Assembly (NCBI GenBank): GCA_964537825.1 | Contig: CAZIDL010000002.1 | Coordinates: forward strand, 1 to 64,000 | DNA length: 64,000 nucleotides | Source: CAZIDL01 sp964537825 | GTDB taxonomy: Bacteria > Bacteroidota > Bacteroidia > Flavobacteriales_D > CAYVSK01 | Direction of reading: 5' to 3' | Part shown: piece after piece, positions 1 to 7,194 of the stretch | Layout: the number at the start of each line of letters is the position of its first letter | Position numbering within the stretch: the first letter of the stretch is position 1 | The notes under the pieces: model-generated | Told to the model about the DNA's origin: nothing | Seen by the model: the letters and a program-made list of their open reading frames with translations, nothing else | Database searches by the model: none | Made by a program: the position numbers and the translations under genes

Positions 1-276
1 GCTCTTGGTTGAGGTTGATGCCTTCGAGCTCTTGCTCGAGCTGCTCTTTTTAGAGCTTCCTCCTGAACTCTTGGCTTTGCTCGTACTCTTCTTTGCAGTG
101 CTTTTGCTCGCTTTTTGCTCCGAGCTGCTATCAGTGGTGCCCTTGCTCGTACTTTTCTTCTTCTTGCTTTTGACCTCTTCTTCTTCCTTGTTCTTGCTCT
201 TTTTTCGGGGACGGCTCACGCCATAAGTGCCCCGATAGATCTTTCCTCGTCGCGTACGGATATCGCCTTTTCCCAT
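1..276 (-). CDS. 30S ribosomal protein bTHX, long tail, 3' end cut by window edge
   Basis: The first 26 or so residues ([19 protein letters not shown], then SRPRKK) match the small basic ribosomal protein bTHX, which sits in the head of the 30S subunit in Thermus and Bacteroidota. The frame is open from the ATG at 276 to the window edge: 92 residues with no stop. Family members usually end soon after the PRKK motif. Here a Lys/Ser/Glu-rich low-complexity tail of more than 60 residues follows. The family assignment rests on the N-terminal block. The tail resembles tails seen on ClpC and S1 in this window. A TATATTCG -7 element lies upstream at 303-310, giving a leader of about 20 nt. Confidence 0.8.
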   Translation of the reverse strand, partial: MGKGDIRTRRGKIYRGTYGVSRPRKKSKNKEEEEVKSKKKKSTSKGTTDSSSEQKASKSTAKKSTSKAKSSGGSSKKSSSSKSSKASTSTKS

Positions 277-302
277 TCTCGGTGAGCTTTTTGATGCGGG
301 TT

Positions 303-310
303 CGAATATA
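303..310 (-). promoter_or_regulatory. -7 promoter element for bTHX
   Basis: The minus strand reads TATATTCG, a match to the Bacteroidota TAnnTTTG/TAnnTTCG element, 26 nt upstream of the bTHX ATG. It lies just past the HU terminator, so bTHX probably has its own transcript. Confidence 0.55.
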
Positions 311-323
311 GCGAAGATCGAAC

Positions 324-358
324 AAAAAAAAGCCGTTCCCCAGCGGGGAACGGCTTTT
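324..358 (-). terminator. Rho-independent terminator of the HU gene
   Basis: A perfect 11-bp GC-rich stem (331-341 with 345-355) has a 3-nt loop and is followed on the minus strand by a run of T. It lies about 20 nt past the HU stop codon and before the bTHX promoter. Confidence 0.85.
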
Positions 359-376
359 AGAAAAGGTGGACGGAAC

Positions 377-649
377 TTATTTGATCTTGTCGGAGAGTTC
401 AGCGCCCGGCTTGAACTTGACCACCTTTTTCGCCGGGATCTTGATCTCCTTACCGGTCTGCGGGTTCCGGCCTTTGCGGGCGGAACGCTTGGAAACGGAG
501 AAGGAGCCGAATCCGACGAGGGCAACGCGGTTGCCTTTCTTAAGGGCTTTGGTCGTCGTGTCGATGAAAGCATCCAATGCTTTCTTAGCATCCGCCTTGG
601 TAATATCGGCCTCGGATGCGATCGAGTCGATCAATTCTGCCTTGTTCAT
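377..649 (-). CDS. hup: HU family DNA-binding protein
   Basis: This is a 90-residue histone-like protein that binds and bends DNA as a dimer. The N-terminal helical part covers residues 1-40. The VGFGSF turn is at 45-50. The DNA-binding arm (about 53-76) carries the conserved RNPQTG at 61-66, whose proline intercalates into DNA in this family. The length is exactly that of ordinary HU. The gene has its own promoter (700-707) and terminator (324-358), so it is monocistronic. The leader is about 45 nt. The sequence does not show whether it works as a homodimer. Confidence 0.97.
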   Translation of the reverse strand: MNKAELIDSIASEADITKADAKKALDAFIDTTTKALKKGNRVALVGFGSFSVSKRSARKGRNPQTGKEIKIPAKKVVKFKPGAELSDKIK

Positions 650-699
650 AGCGAATTGGATTTGAGGTTAAACATTACAGGTTTTCGATAAACCTTCCA

Positions 700-707
700 C
701 AAATATA
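700..707 (-). promoter_or_regulatory. Promoter of the HU gene
   Basis: The minus strand carries TATATTTG, a perfect -7 element. A TTG lies 19 nt further upstream (around 727-729), so this is the best full -33/-7 pair in the window. Confidence 0.75.
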
Positions 708-719
708 GACGAATAAGGA

Positions 720-917
720 TCCACGTCAAGCTGGGGGCGGGAAAATTGCCCGGATCGTTGATAAATCAGGGGGGTTGTTAATAACTACCCCTGAAATCCG
801 CGTCCTGAAAGGGTTTTATAAAGGGGGGCTTTGTATCCGTTGCTAGGAAGCCTTTACAAGGCTTCTTCTTCTATATATAAAGACCGGTCTAGGATAGGGG
901 TGAAAGAAAAGCGATAA
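720..917. other. Gene-free stretch with several palindromes
   Basis: No credible coding frame is present between the HU promoter and the betaine-operon terminator. Three dyads can be seen. TCAGGGG (766-772) pairs with CCCCTGA (788-794) around a partly self-complementary loop. GAAGCCTT (847-854) pairs with AAGGCTTC (858-865) and is followed on the plus strand by a pyrimidine-rich tract. AGACCGGTCT (881-890) is a perfect 10-bp palindrome. A small RNA or protein-binding sites are possible, but I could not identify a promoter for an RNA. Confidence 0.4.
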
Positions 918-950
918 AAAAAGCCGCTCTCGATACCGAGAGCGGCTTTT
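916..950 (-). terminator. Rho-independent terminator of the glycine-betaine operon
   Basis: A perfect 12-bp stem (921-932 with 937-948) with a 4-nt loop is flanked by an A-run on the plus strand, which is the U-run of the minus-strand transcript. It starts about 28 nt past the SDMT stop codon. Confidence 0.85.
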
Positions 951-977
951 AGACCTTGATAGAGCAGAGGATCGGGA

Positions 978-1817
978 TCAGGGTTTGTGGAAATGAAGGT
1001 ATCCCCAGTTCAGGTAACCGTTCTGGCCTTTTTCAACCCAATGGCCAAGGCCTTCGATCATCCGGTCCATATATTCCGTACTGATGTGTTGCTTAAGCTC
1101 GTCGTACTTTTCGCGCAGCATTTTGCGAACGGAGCTGTAATGGTTCACGAGTTGCTCGGGCATTTCGACCACCTGAATCTCTTCCCATCCGAGGTCTTTT
1201 GCCATTTTACGATATTTAGCGACAGAACCCATGGAATCCAAATGAATTCGCTCAAGGACGGGTTTTAGAACACCTTCCGGGCAATCGTCCGCTTGCATTG
1301 GATCGGTGAAGATGAAATCCCCACCGGGCTTCAGGACGCGATCGACTTCCTTGAAAACCTGCTCTTTGGCCCCACTATGAAGCAATGCATCCTGAGCGAT
1401 GGCTAGTTCGTATCGATCATCGGAAAAGGGAAGGGCCTCAAAATTTCCTCCGTAAACGTTGACGGTCCCTTCGAATCCGAGTTTCTTATTCTTTTCCCGG
1501 TTCAGATCGTTCTCCTTTTCGCTAAGGTTAAGGCAATCCACCGTGCATCCGAACTTGTTAACAAAGTAACGGGCGGTGCCGCCGTATCCAGCTCCAACAT
1601 CCACGACCCGGGTATTAGAATCAACCCGGTCCTTGATGAGCTCGGTCATCTTTTCGACCGAGCGCTGACTGGCTTCGTAAATGGACTCTCCGATCTCATT
1701 GTAGAGACCGACGTGGATATCCTCTCCACCCCAGACGTGATAATAGAAATTATCAGCGTCCTCGCTGTCGTAATAGTTCTTGGTGGTATCCACCACTTCT
1801 TGACTCTTATCGGCCAT
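978..1817 (-). CDS. Sarcosine/dimethylglycine N-methyltransferase
   Basis: A 279-residue class I SAM-dependent methyltransferase. It is predicted to methylate sarcosine and dimethylglycine, the last two steps from glycine to the osmoprotectant glycine betaine. The SAM-binding motif VVDVGAGYGG is at residues 71-80. An N-terminal region containing VWGGEDIHVGLY (about 29-40) and the post-motif FTDPMQADDCPEG are hallmarks of the SDMT family known from halophiles such as Halorhodospira. The gene lies 23 nt downstream of the GSMT gene, which supplies its substrate, in the same transcript. A strong terminator follows. Function is inferred from family likeness plus the pairing; neither was tested here. 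Confidence 0.9.
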   Translation of the reverse strand: MADKSQEVVDTTKNYYDSEDADNFYYHVWGGEDIHVGLYNEIGESIYEASQRSVEKMTELIKDRVDSNTRVVDVGAGYGGTARYFVNKFGCTVDCLNLSEKENDLNREKNKKLGFEGTVNVYGGNFEALPFSDDRYELAIAQDALLHSGAKEQVFKEVDRVLKPGGDFIFTDPMQADDCPEGVLKPVLERIHLDSMGSVAKYRKMAKDLGWEEIQVVEMPEQLVNHYSSVRKMLREKYDELKQHISTEYMDRMIEGLGHWVEKGQNGYLNWGYLHFHKP

Positions 1818-1840
1818 GATCGTTCCTATTTTATGGATTC

Positions 1841-2647
1841 TTACTGATCGCGGTCCTTTTCCTCGAGGTACTCTTTTTCCGCGATATGGATGAAGTAATC
1901 CGGATCATCTTCGGAGAAGGTCTCCTTGAAATCCCCGAAGGTCTTGACCTTTTGGAACCCCACCTCTTTCATGAGGCTGGTGGTGTAATCCTTCCTCAGA
2001 GGGAAGAAATTAAGGTGGAAGACGCTATTATCCGGGAATTCGTACTGAAAACGGACCAGATCCTTGCTCACTTTATCCGGCTCTGCTTTGATATTCTCGC
2101 CCGCATAATAAAAGGTATGCTTGTTTTTGAAGCCTTGATCCAGGATGACATCGTAATTGCGATGATCGAGGATGAGGATCCCGTCATGACGAAGGGCTGA
2201 ATAGAATTCAGCAAGGGCTTTCCGACGGTCGTGTTCGGAGAACATGTGCGTAAAGGAATTCCCGAGGCATATCACCGCATCGTACTTATCGTGGATATCC
2301 CGGCTCAACCAACGCCAATCAGCCTGAACGGTCCTTAGGATCTGTCCTTGTTGACGGGCGTTGTTAAAAGCCTTCGCGAGCATGTTCGGATTCCCGTCCG
2401 CACTGGTAACATCAAAACCGTGGTTGAGGAGTTTGATCGAGTGGTATCCCGTACCCGCGGCCACGTCGAGGATCTTCTTGGCCCCTCGCTTCTCGAGTTC
2501 TTCAACGAAGAATTCCTGCTCGCCTTTTTCGCGAGCTTGCCAGTTGATCAGTTCGTCCCACTTATCGACGAATTTTTCTCCGTATTCCTCCTGATACCAA
2601 TCGGTGGCATCTGCGGTCAATTCCTGGTCTTTTTCCCGTTCGCTCAT
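1841..2647 (-). CDS. Glycine/sarcosine N-methyltransferase
   Basis: A 268-residue SAM-dependent methyltransferase. It is predicted to convert glycine to sarcosine and dimethylglycine, the first steps of de novo betaine synthesis. The motif I sequence ILDVAAGTG is at 59-67 and the acidic SAM-ribose motif SADGNPNML at 82-90. The block QADWRWL (about 108-114) is characteristic of bacterial GSMT. The frame stays open upstream to 2731. The -7 element at 2678-2685 lies inside that extension, so the ATG at 2647 is the likely start, and the resulting length equals that of characterised GSMT. First gene of a two-gene unit with SDMT. Confidence 0.92.
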   Translation of the reverse strand: MSEREKDQELTADATDWYQEEYGEKFVDKWDELINWQAREKGEQEFFVEELEKRGAKKILDVAAGTGYHSIKLLNHGFDVTSADGNPNMLAKAFNNARQQGQILRTVQADWRWLSRDIHDKYDAVICLGNSFTHMFSEHDRRKALAEFYSALRHDGILILDHRNYDVILDQGFKNKHTFYYAGENIKAEPDKVSKDLVRFQYEFPDNSVFHLNFFPLRKDYTTSLMKEVGFQKVKTFGDFKETFSEDDPDYFIHIAEKEYLEEKDRDQ

Positions 2648-2677
2648 GCTATCCTTGACTTTTTGATTTCGCTTTTG

Positions 2678-2685
2678 CAAATCTA
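2678..2685 (-). promoter_or_regulatory. -7 promoter element for the glycine-betaine operon
   Basis: The minus strand reads TAGATTTG. It sits 30 nt upstream of the GSMT ATG and rules out the longer N-terminal reading. No obvious operator for osmotic control is visible around it. Confidence 0.7.
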
Positions 2686-2736
2686 AGAAAAAAAAGTTAA
2701 AGGCCTTTTTGGCGCAATCTGCGGCGGACACTCGCC

Positions 2737-3699
2737 TTATCGAAGGCGGTCCCCAACAGCCACCCTGTACCCCCTCAAGAAAGCTGTGATCTTCATCGGC
2801 TTTTTGCCGGCCGGTTGAACTTCAAGAAGAGCGATCGTCCCACGAGTGGTGCTCACGCGCAATATATCGGAATGGACCTCAATGATGGTCCCTGGTTCTT
2901 CCACGCGAGCATTTTCATCCGTTTCATCCCAGATCTTCGTTCGAAGCAGTTTTATCCGAAGCGTTCCATCACCCGATCGTACGAGCTCGCATTGGACGCC
3001 CGGGAAAGGGCTCAATCCCCTTATCCGATCATGAAGTTCCTTTGCCGGAAGCTTCGGATCGAACCGGCGGTCTTCCGGTCCAAGCTTCGGAGCACGGGTG
3101 ATAGTGTCGTTCCCAGGAGCATCTTGAGGGGTCGGCTCCAGGCTTCCTTCTTCGATCCCCTTAACCGTCCGTTGAACGAGATCCGCCCCCAATTCCATGA
3201 GCTCGTCATGTAACTCTCCCGCCGTGGTATCCTTGCCGATCCCCACCTTTTCCTTCAAGAGGATGTCGCCCTTGTCCATCCCTTCTTCGATGAAAAAGGT
3301 GGTCACTCCTGTGTGGGTTTCCCCGTTCATAATAGCCCGTTGAATAGGGGCAGCTCCTCGATAGGCAGGGAGGAGGGAGGCGTGAAGATTGATGCTCCCG
3401 ATGTACGGAATGCTCCGAACTTCCTTTGGCAAAAGGCGAAAGGCCACGACGACCTGAAGGTCCGGGGCCCAGGAACGAAGCGATCGGATAAAGGCTGGAT
3501 CGCGAAGACCTTCGGGTTGAAGAAGCGGCAGGTCGTGCTCGAGGGCCTTTTCTTTGACCGGAGAAGGACGCACCTTTCGCCCACGCCCTGAAGGGCGGTC
3601 GGGATTGGTGACGACGCCGACCACATCATGACCGTTCGAAAGCAAGCGCTCCAGGCTGCATACTGCGAAATCCGGTGTTCCCATGAAAACGATCCGCAT
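2737..3699 (-). CDS. fmt: Methionyl-tRNA formyltransferase
   Basis: Fmt formylates Met on initiator tRNA using 10-formyl-tetrahydrofolate, allowing bacterial translation initiation. The 320-residue length is typical. The N-terminal Rossmann start is MRIVFMGTPDFAV. The catalytic signature is N104, H106 and the SLLPxYRG loop (108-115), with D142 in EGMDKGD. The C-terminal third is the OB-fold tRNA-binding domain. The gene begins one base after the stop of the upstream lipoprotein gene, so the two share a transcript. It ends 51 nt before the betaine-operon promoter. Confidence 0.97.
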   Translation of the reverse strand: MRIVFMGTPDFAVCSLERLLSNGHDVVGVVTNPDRPSGRGRKVRPSPVKEKALEHDLPLLQPEGLRDPAFIRSLRSWAPDLQVVVAFRLLPKEVRSIPYIGSINLHASLLPAYRGAAPIQRAIMNGETHTGVTTFFIEEGMDKGDILLKEKVGIGKDTTAGELHDELMELGADLVQRTVKGIEEGSLEPTPQDAPGNDTITRAPKLGPEDRRFDPKLPAKELHDRIRGLSPFPGVQCELVRSGDGTLRIKLLRTKIWDETDENARVEEPGTIIEVHSDILRVSTTRGTIALLEVQPAGKKPMKITAFLRGYRVAVGDRLR

Positions 3700-3700
3700 G

Positions 3701-4063
3701 CTATTCCAGCACTTCGATATCCAGTACTTCGATGTTCTGACCGGACATACAAGTGGTCACAGCATCCTTTTTCCGATAGCGGACCTTGACCTTGAGCCCA
3801 TCCTCGAAATAAGCCGTATCCAAATCGAGGGGGTTGAGCTTCTTTCCGTTCTCCGTGATCAACATATAAAGGCAACCATCAAGGTGTCGGTAGTCCTTTA
3901 CGGTCGCCTGGACGGTACTGTCATTTTTCGAGCTATTCGATGTCCCCTGATCGGCAGTAGCATCATCCGCTTTTGCTTGCTCTTTGGACCCTGAGCAAGC
4001 GAAAAACGAAAAAGAAGCGAAAAGGAAAGGGATGAAGGTGGTTTGCAAAGTCTTTCGGAACAT
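3701..4063 (-). CDS. Small lipoprotein of unknown function
   Basis: A 120-residue protein with a lipoprotein signal: K4, a hydrophobic stretch at 9-21, and a lipobox ending SFFAC with Cys23. An acidic/Ser linker (about 24-50) precedes a compact domain (about 52-120) that has two conserved-looking Cys (CLYMLI and TTCMSG) and strand-rich sequence. It is probably anchored in the periplasm or outer membrane. It directly precedes fmt with a one-base gap. A second lipoprotein at 56983-57456 has a similar build (lipobox, acidic linker, small Cys-containing domain), so the two may be distant relatives. No function is assigned. Confidence 0.75.
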   Translation of the reverse strand: MFRKTLQTTFIPFLFASFSFFACSGSKEQAKADDATADQGTSNSSKNDSTVQATVKDYRHLDGCLYMLITENGKKLNPLDLDTAYFEDGLKVKVRYRKKDAVTTCMSGQNIEVLDIEVLE

Positions 4064-4156
4064 AGATCGTACCTTTCATAAGACCGGACCAAAGGCCGTT
4101 CCATACAAAGGAAAGGCAATGATAAGGGATCGCTGTCTTTCTGAGGCTATGCTTGC

Positions 4157-4164
4157 TAGATTCG
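4157..4164 (+). promoter_or_regulatory. -7 promoter element for yaaA
   Basis: TAGATTCG, 16 nt upstream of the yaaA ATG, matches the TAnnTTCG variant. It fires away from the divergent lipoprotein/fmt unit. Confidence 0.6.
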
Positions 4165-4180
4165 CGAAAAAGTATCTAAC

Positions 4181-4957
4181 ATGATCGCCGTTCTATCCCC
4201 TGCCAAACGCCTGGACACCGAACCAGAAGAGGCCGTTACCGACCGGAGCCGTCCTCCTTTCGAAAAAGAAGCAGAAAAGCTGGTGGAAAAGGTTCGCGCA
4301 TACGATATAGATGGATTGAAAAAGCTCATGGCCCTGAGCGACCGATTAGCAGAGCAGAATCACCAACGTTTCGCCGAATGGCATTCAAACCCGGACCCGA
4401 AGGAAGGGAAGCGGGCCCTTTTGGCTTTTCGAGGAGATGTTTATCAGGGGCTCGATGTTCGATCCATCGGTGAGGCTGAGATGGACAAGGCGCAAGAACA
4501 CCTTCGCATCCTTTCCGGCCTTTATGGTGTTCTGCGCCCGAAGGATCTCATCATGCCGTATCGGCTCGAAATGAGCACCAAATTGCCGAACGATAGGGGA
4601 GAGGACCTCTATAGGTTTTGGGGTGATCGCCTCACCGCATTCCTTAAAGAAGAATTAGAAGCTAAGGGAACGGATGAAAAGGTCCTTATCGATCTGGCCT
4701 CTCAGGAATACAGCAAAGCGGTTGATAAAGAAGCGATCGGAGCTCGTGTGATAACCCCGGTCTTTAAGCAGAAAAAGGATGGACGTTATAAGACCATTCC
4801 CATGAAGGCCAAACGCGCCCGAGGGCTAATGGCCCGTTTTATGATCGATATGGAGATCCGGGACCCGGAGCATCTCAAAGCCTTCGACCTGGAAGGTTAT
4901 CGCTACAATGAAGCACTTAGCCAGGGGGGGCGATGGGTTTTCACGAATGAGGGATAG
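4181..4957 (+). CDS. yaaA: Peroxide stress protein YaaA (UPF0246)
   Basis: A 258-residue protein starting MIAVLSPAKRLD, the family hallmark. In E. coli YaaA lowers intracellular iron during hydrogen peroxide stress and binds DNA, limiting Fenton damage. Conserved blocks seen here include RALLAFRGDVYQGL (about 89-102), LSGLYGVLRPKDLIMPYRLEM (split around 111-131), LIDLASQEYSKA, and the final RWVFTNEG. The length is typical. It is transcribed from its own promoter and followed 81 nt later by an unrelated secreted protein with its own promoter. No OxyR-type site was recognised. Confidence 0.95.
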   Translation: MIAVLSPAKRLDTEPEEAVTDRSRPPFEKEAEKLVEKVRAYDIDGLKKLMALSDRLAEQNHQRFAEWHSNPDPKEGKRALLAFRGDVYQGLDVRSIGEAEMDKAQEHLRILSGLYGVLRPKDLIMPYRLEMSTKLPNDRGEDLYRFWGDRLTAFLKEELEAKGTDEKVLIDLASQEYSKAVDKEAIGARVITPVFKQKKDGRYKTIPMKAKRARGLMARFMIDMEIRDPEHLKAFDLEGYRYNEALSQGGRWVFTNEG

Positions 4958-4995
4958 AAAAATAAACCGTCCATGAAAGATCTAGATTGTTTTTT

Positions 4996-5003
4996 TAATT
5001 TTG
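4996..5003 (+). promoter_or_regulatory. -7 promoter element for the SprB-repeat T9SS protein
   Basis: TAATTTTG, 35 nt upstream of the ATG at 5039. It lies inside the longer open frame that begins at 4973, so it argues against that upstream start. Confidence 0.65.
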
Positions 5004-5038
5004 TTCTCGGAAATCTCCTACGAACCAAAACCACGCAT

Positions 5039-7102
5039 ATGCGAACTTTGACGCACGGACTTTTATTACTTGCCCTCTTAGTGGCTCCAATGGCCTCCTT
5101 TGGTCAATCAGGGGTCAATAACCTCGACTTTGAGAACTGGAGCACCAATGCTTTGATGAATCCTGCACCCGCGGGTTTTGAAGCCACTCACTTGGGATCG
5201 GAGAACACTACCGACCCACAGAACGGTGGCTCTGCCCTGAAGATCACCACTAGTTATAATTCTACGCTCGGTGATACTTTAGGTATTTCCGCGATCGGGT
5301 CTTTCGTTAATGGTTTTGGAGCGCCTTATAGCAAGCGCCCTGACAGTATTGGAGGTTACATTCGTTACAACATTCCTGCTGGGGATACAGGGGTTATCTA
5401 TTGTCAGCTGACAAAATACGATGCGCCGACCGACTCTACTCATGTAGTCGGGACAGCGGCAACCTTTCTGCCTCCAGGAAGCATCGGGACTTGGACCAAT
5501 GTAAAGATAGGTTTCAGCTACGATACCTGTTTGACCCCGGACACCATCCAATTTATTATGGGAGCTGAAGCAAATTCCATCTTCGGGATCGGTAACTCCT
5601 CAACAGGGGGGGTCTTAGAAGCAGATAATTTCAAGCTCTACACGCCGGCACCGACGATCGACAGCCTTACTGTTGAGCCGAGCCTTTGCCAGACCGCAGG
5701 GGCTGACGGTTCGATCGAGGTCCATGCCTCCAATGTGGATTCATGCACGCAATACAGCATCGATGGAGGGGCTACCTGGAAGAACGATAGCACCTTCATG
5801 GGGCTCGATAGCGGCATGTACGAGGTCATCGCCATGGGAGTGAACGGCTCCGATACGATGATGACCGTCGTCGATAGCGGAACTACGCATGGCGTCGATA
5901 GCGTGGATGTCTCGAAAGCGAGTTGCGGACTTTCTGATGGTTCGATCACGATCCATGCTACAGGAGGTTCTACTCCCTACGAGTTCAGCGTGGATGGTGG
6001 AGCTTATCAGACCGATAGCACCTTCTCATCTCTCGCTTCTGGGAAGCATGGTTATTCCGTCAAGGATGCAAGTGGTTGCGTTTATACGGATAGTGTTTAT
6101 GTCGGCAACGATGTCAATTACATCGACAAGATCACGATCGAACACGAAGCTTGCAACATGTCCGATGGGATGATCAAGATCCAGGCTTCCGGTGGTGGCG
6201 GTTCTTTTGATTACAGTGTAGACGGTGGCACTAACTTTCAGGCCAGCAATAAGTTCAATGGCCTTAGTGCTGGAACATATGACGTTGTAGTTAAAGAGAC
6301 GACCACTGGCTGTACGGATGATTCGACGATCACCCTGAATATGCAAACGGCACCTAACCTGAACGGCGTTTCGATCACGGATGCTACTTGCGGAATGAGT
6401 GACGGTGAGATCATGGTCAGTGCATCTGGGGGGAGCGGTTCTTTGGAATACAGTTCCGATGGAGGTTCCAGTTTTCAAAGCAGCTCTAACCTCACGGGAT
6501 TGTCCGCTGGTAACTACAAGGTGATGGTGAAGGATTCCAACATGTGCATGGATTCCACCACGGCCACAATCCAGACCAAGCTCCAGCCTGTTGCTATGGC
6601 CAGTTCGGACACGGACAGCGTCGACCTTGCTTTCAATGGCACCGTGAACTTCACCTCCTCCGGATCCGTCGGGAGCAACTACAGTTGGGATTTCGGTGAC
6701 GGGAGTACAGGTAGCGGAGCTACCACTTCTCACACTTATTCTGCAAAAGGGACCTATACGGTGACGCTCTATGTGACCGAAGGGAACTGCACGGATTCCG
6801 CAAAAGTGACGATAGAGGTGGTCAACACGACCTCGATTCAGGAACAAAAAGTTGAGAATGCCGAATTGACGGTCCGACCCAATCCGAGTAAGGGACAGTT
6901 CAAGGTTCAGATGAGCCGGGCCCGCTCAGGAAGCATCGAAGTCCTCGATCTTACCGGCCGCGTTGTCCACGAGCGTTCGCTCACCAACAGCGATCGGGTT
7001 CAACTTGATCTGAGCGGTCAGGAAGAAGGCGTATATTTCGTGCGTCTGCGGAACACGAACGATGCCACCCTGAACGTCGGGCGGGTCGTTCTTTCTCGCT
7101 AA
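5039..7102 (+). CDS. Secreted T9SS protein with SprB-like repeats and PKD domain
   Basis: A 687-residue exported protein. The signal peptide is residues 1-23 (ending ASFGQ). An N-terminal beta-rich, lectin-like region (about 24-202) follows. Next come four Cys-containing repeats of 74-80 residues (206-515) of the SprB type, each with a SDGxI and a SVDGG-like core. A PKD domain (about 518-596, SWDFGDGS) precedes a C-terminal T9SS type A sorting domain (605-687, RPNPSKG and DLTGRVV). It should be exported by Sec, then moved across the outer membrane by T9SS and anchored or released. SprB repeats are known from gliding adhesins, but this protein is far smaller than SprB. The start was set by the signal peptide and the promoter at 4996-5003. 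The ligand is unknown. Confidence 0.9.
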   Translation: MRTLTHGLLLLALLVAPMASFGQSGVNNLDFENWSTNALMNPAPAGFEATHLGSENTTDPQNGGSALKITTSYNSTLGDTLGISAIGSFVNGFGAPYSKRPDSIGGYIRYNIPAGDTGVIYCQLTKYDAPTDSTHVVGTAATFLPPGSIGTWTNVKIGFSYDTCLTPDTIQFIMGAEANSIFGIGNSSTGGVLEADNFKLYTPAPTIDSLTVEPSLCQTAGADGSIEVHASNVDSCTQYSIDGGATWKNDSTFMGLDSGMYEVIAMGVNGSDTMMTVVDSGTTHGVDSVDVSKASCGLSDGSITIHATGGSTPYEFSVDGGAYQTDSTFSSLASGKHGYSVKDASGCVYTDSVYVGNDVNYIDKITIEHEACNMSDGMIKIQASGGGGSFDYSVDGGTNFQASNKFNGLSAGTYDVVVKETTTGCTDDSTITLNMQTAPNLNGVSITDATCGMSDGEIMVSASGGSGSLEYSSDGGSSFQSSSNLTGLSAGNYKVMVKDSNMCMDSTTATIQTKLQPVAMASSDTDSVDLAFNGTVNFTSSGSVGSNYSWDFGDGSTGSGATTSHTYSAKGTYTVTLYVTEGNCTDSAKVTIEVVNTTSIQEQKVENAELTVRPNPSKGQFKVQMSRARSGSIEVLDLTGRVVHERSLTNSDRVQLDLSGQEEGVYFVRLRNTNDATLNVGRVVLSR
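5654..6583 (+). repeat. Four tandem SprB-like protein repeats
   Basis: Four consecutive coding repeats map to residues 206-284, 285-358, 359-438 and 439-515. Each has a Cys early on, a GxSDG(x)I strand, an (Y/F)SxDGG turn, a GL(S/A)(A/S)G turn and a closing Cys. DNA identity between copies is low, so they are old duplications and not a recent slippage array. Confidence 0.75.
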
Positions 7103-7128
7103 TAGAAAGATAAAGTCCTTCGGACTTA

Positions 7129-7163
7129 AAAGGCCGCCTCTTTTATAGAGGCGGCCTTTTTTT
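7129..7163 (+). terminator. Rho-independent terminator after the T9SS protein
   Basis: AGGCCGCCTC pairs with GAGGCGGCCT around a 7-nt loop and is followed by a run of T. A smaller hairpin (aagtccttcggactt, 7113-7127) precedes it. It separates this transcript from the ABC-F gene. Confidence 0.85.
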
Positions 7164-7180
7164 GGTCCGATCCATCTAGC

Positions 7181-7188
7181 TACATTTG
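7181..7188 (+). promoter_or_regulatory. -7 promoter element for the ABC-F gene
   Basis: TACATTTG ends only 6 nt before the ATG at 7195. The predicted mRNA has essentially no 5' leader. Confidence 0.65.
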
Positions 7189-7194
7189 CGCTCT

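Noticed and set aside
5..226. Leu/Phe-rich plus-strand frame at the left edge
   Set aside because: It is the complement of the Lys/Ser-rich tail of bTHX; the minus-strand frame has the family motif and a promoter.
2648..2731. N-terminal extension of GSMT
   Set aside because: It contains the TAGATTTG promoter element, and the shorter protein has exactly the usual family length.
6026..6847. 273-codon minus-strand frame
   Set aside because: Antisense to the repeat region of the T9SS protein; its apparent periodicity only mirrors those repeats.
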